Shown here: positions 13,961 through 14,770 of the stretch, piece by piece
Position numbering within the stretch: the stretch's first letter is position 1
Layout: each line of letters begins with the position of its first letter
Assembly: GCA_035327305.1 (NCBI GenBank)
Contig: DAOLDL010000077.1
Span: 1 to 14,770, forward strand
Direction of reading: 5' to 3'
Origin: CALMUP01 sp035327305
GTDB lineage: Bacteria; Verrucomicrobiota; Kiritimatiellia; CAIVKH01
Length of the DNA stretch: 14,770 nt
Notes under the pieces: model-generated
Database searches by the model: none
What the model was told of the DNA's origin: nothing
The model's input: only the letters and a program-made list of their open reading frames with translations
Program-made: the position numbers and the translations under genes

Positions 13961-14199
13961 ACGAAAAAAAAGCATCGTCAGCAAACGGATTTGAAAAATC
14001 CCTGGATCGGCTTGAGGCCATCGTCGCTGAAATGGAGGCGGGAAATTTAAGCCTCGACCAGATGATTGCCAACTTCGAAGAAGGCAGTAAGCTGGTCAAG
14101 CAGTGCTCGAGCAAGCTGACCGAAGTGGAGCGTAAAATAGAAAAACTGGTCAGCCTTCAGGATGCGGATAAAACAGAACCGTTTGAGGGCGGGGAATAA
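13957..14199 (+). CDS. xseB: Exodeoxyribonuclease VII small subunit
   Basis: An 80-aa helical protein with the conserved F-E-K-S-L-D-R-L-E-A-I-V (12-23), L-S-L-D-Q-M-I-A-N-F-E-E-G (31-43) and the K-L-T-E-V-E-R-K-I-E-K-L (53-64) helix of XseB. Several copies bind each large subunit through the XseA helical arms. The ATG overlaps the xseA stop (ATGA), the usual xseA-xseB arrangement, which couples their translation. The tail after residue 68 is acidic and unconserved. Confidence 0.95.
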   Translation: MNEKKASSANGFEKSLDRLEAIVAEMEAGNLSLDQMIANFEEGSKLVKQCSSKLTEVERKIEKLVSLQDADKTEPFEGGE

Positions 14200-14262
14200 T
14201 TTAGTCGCTTGTTATAAGCGCCAACATGGTGAATATTTAACTCTAAAAATCAGGAGCACGTC

Positions 14263-14634
14263 ATGAAGTTTGTGTTGTTTGTAATGTTTTCGGTGGTGGT
14301 GTCGGGTGGATGGAACCAGGCCAGGGGCGAAGAGTTTGAAATCAAGGGCAATGCGGAAAAAGGAGCGGCGGCATACAAGATGTATTGCGCCTTGTGCCAC
14401 GGCGAAACGGGAAAAGGAGATGGCGTGGGCGCGGCGGCATTGAATCCGAAACCGCGCGACTTGTCCGACGCGGAATTTCAAAAGAGCATGAGCGACAAAC
14501 ACCTTTATACCGTGATCAAGGATGGCGGTCCGGCGGTCGGCAAATCCATGTTCATGACCGCATGGGGCGCGATCCTGAAGACCGACGAAGCCATCCACGA
14601 TGTCGCGGCTTATGTCCGCTCGCTGGCCGAGTAA
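14263..14634 (+). CDS. Small periplasmic c-type cytochrome (class I, mono-heme)
   Basis: A 123-aa precursor. The N-terminus (2-15) is a Sec-type hydrophobic stretch with cleavage near A20-R-G-E, so the mature protein of about 100 aa is exported. The heme motif is C42-A-L-C45-H46, in the context M-Y-C-A-L-C-H-G-E-T-G-K-G-D-G typical of the cytochrome cbb3/c6-like domain. The distal ligand is probably M98 in S-M-F-M-T-A-W-G. The last helix is D-V-A-A-Y-V-R-S-L. It should carry electrons in the periplasm; the partner is unknown. AGGAG seven nucleotides before the ATG is a good ribosome site. It is 63 nt downstream of xseB and may be separately transcribed. Confidence 0.92.
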   Translation: MKFVLFVMFSVVVSGGWNQARGEEFEIKGNAEKGAAAYKMYCALCHGETGKGDGVGAAALNPKPRDLSDAEFQKSMSDKHLYTVIKDGGPAVGKSMFMTAWGAILKTDEAIHDVAAYVRSLAE

Positions 14635-14676
14635 GCTACAGCGCGAACTATTGATTTTTGGCGAAATACTTTACCG

Positions 14677-14706
14677 TTGCCGTTTCTGGTTCGGGTAAAG
14701 TATAAC
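14677..14706 (+). promoter_or_regulatory. Sigma-70 promoter of the tRNA gene
   Basis: TTGCCG (14677-14682) and TATAAC (14701-14706) are separated by 18 nt, and the tRNA begins 10 nt after the -10 box. The spacing between -10 and the mature 5' end leaves only a very short leader. Both hexamers are near consensus (four and five of six). Confidence 0.6.
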
Positions 14707-14716
14707 GAACCACGCC

Positions 14717-14770
14717 GGGCCTGTAGCTCAGTTGGTCAGAGCAGGGGACTCATAATCCCTTGGTCGGGGG
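14717..14770 (+). tRNA. tRNA with CAT anticodon, 5' part (tRNA-Ile2 likely, or elongator Met)
   Basis: The first 54 nt of a tRNA cut by the window end. Acceptor strand is GGGCCTG (14717-14723), then TA, D arm GCTC-loop-GAGC, anticodon stem GGGGA/TCCCT with loop CTCATAA and anticodon CAT at 14751-14753, then the variable loop and the first T-stem bases. The core GACTCATAATC...CTTGGTCG is very like E. coli tRNA-Ile2 (ileX), and C4-C5 in the acceptor agree with the TilS lysidine identity positions rather than with elongator Met. The missing 3' half prevents a firm choice. Confidence 0.85.

Noticed and set aside
14206..14220. Hairpin CGCTT/AAGCG between xseB and the cytochrome as a terminator
   Set aside because: The stem is only 5 bp and no T-tract follows.

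Overview
The window (about 14.8 kb, roughly 55% G+C, compact gene spacing) looks like a chromosomal segment of a Gram-negative bacterium, most likely from the PVC group (Verrucomicrobiota, Kiritimatiellota, Lentisphaerota or Planctomycetota). Evidence for this is a C-terminal SHD1-like domain on a secreted GH13 enzyme, a Hanks-type Ser/Thr kinase with a transmembrane anchor and a large outer domain, an outer-membrane barrel and a lipoprotein. The phylum is an inference. A 100-N scaffold gap at 3424-3523 points to a draft or metagenome assembly.

Layout. 1-27: intrinsic terminator of a gene left of the window. 101-3273 (minus): a membrane Ser/Thr kinase followed by a panE-like ketopantoate reductase, joined by a TGATG stop/start overlap. 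3274-3689: gene-free, holding a tandem array of about 90-bp units with two hairpins each, broken by the N gap. 3690-5484 (plus): a small lipoprotein gene, then an unusual sigma-70 factor. Its stop codon overlaps that of the convergent gene in the palindrome CTAG. 5481-9909 (minus): a tight four-gene run, barrel protein, PHP-like hydrolase, secreted GH13 alpha-glucan enzyme and RdgB/HAM1 nucleotide pyrophosphatase, with 18-nt, ATGA-overlap and 17-nt junctions. 10004-11023 (plus): an AraC-type regulator with an N-terminal cupin fold, divergent from the barrel gene.

10957-11863 is the most unusual part. A 68-bp stretch covering the last 21 codons of the araC gene and its stop is repeated 839 bp downstream with one mismatch. 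Between the copies lies a single SAM-methyltransferase gene of clearly lower G+C. The second copy is a dead araC 3' end abutting the stop of sodA. This looks like a one-gene cassette inserted at, and regenerating, the 3' end of araC. Each copy carries a 14-bp-arm imperfect palindrome that could end transcription of the minus-strand gene entering it.

11866-14770: sodA (minus, with a good sigma-70 promoter), then divergently xseA-xseB (exonuclease VII, ATGA overlap), a small secreted c-type cytochrome, and the first 54 nt of a CAU-anticodon tRNA with its own promoter, cut by the window end. Most genes are housekeeping (DNA repair, nucleotide-pool cleaning, oxidative stress, pantothenate). The accessory interest lies in the methyltransferase cassette, the hairpin array, the divergent sigma factor and the envelope/glucan operon.
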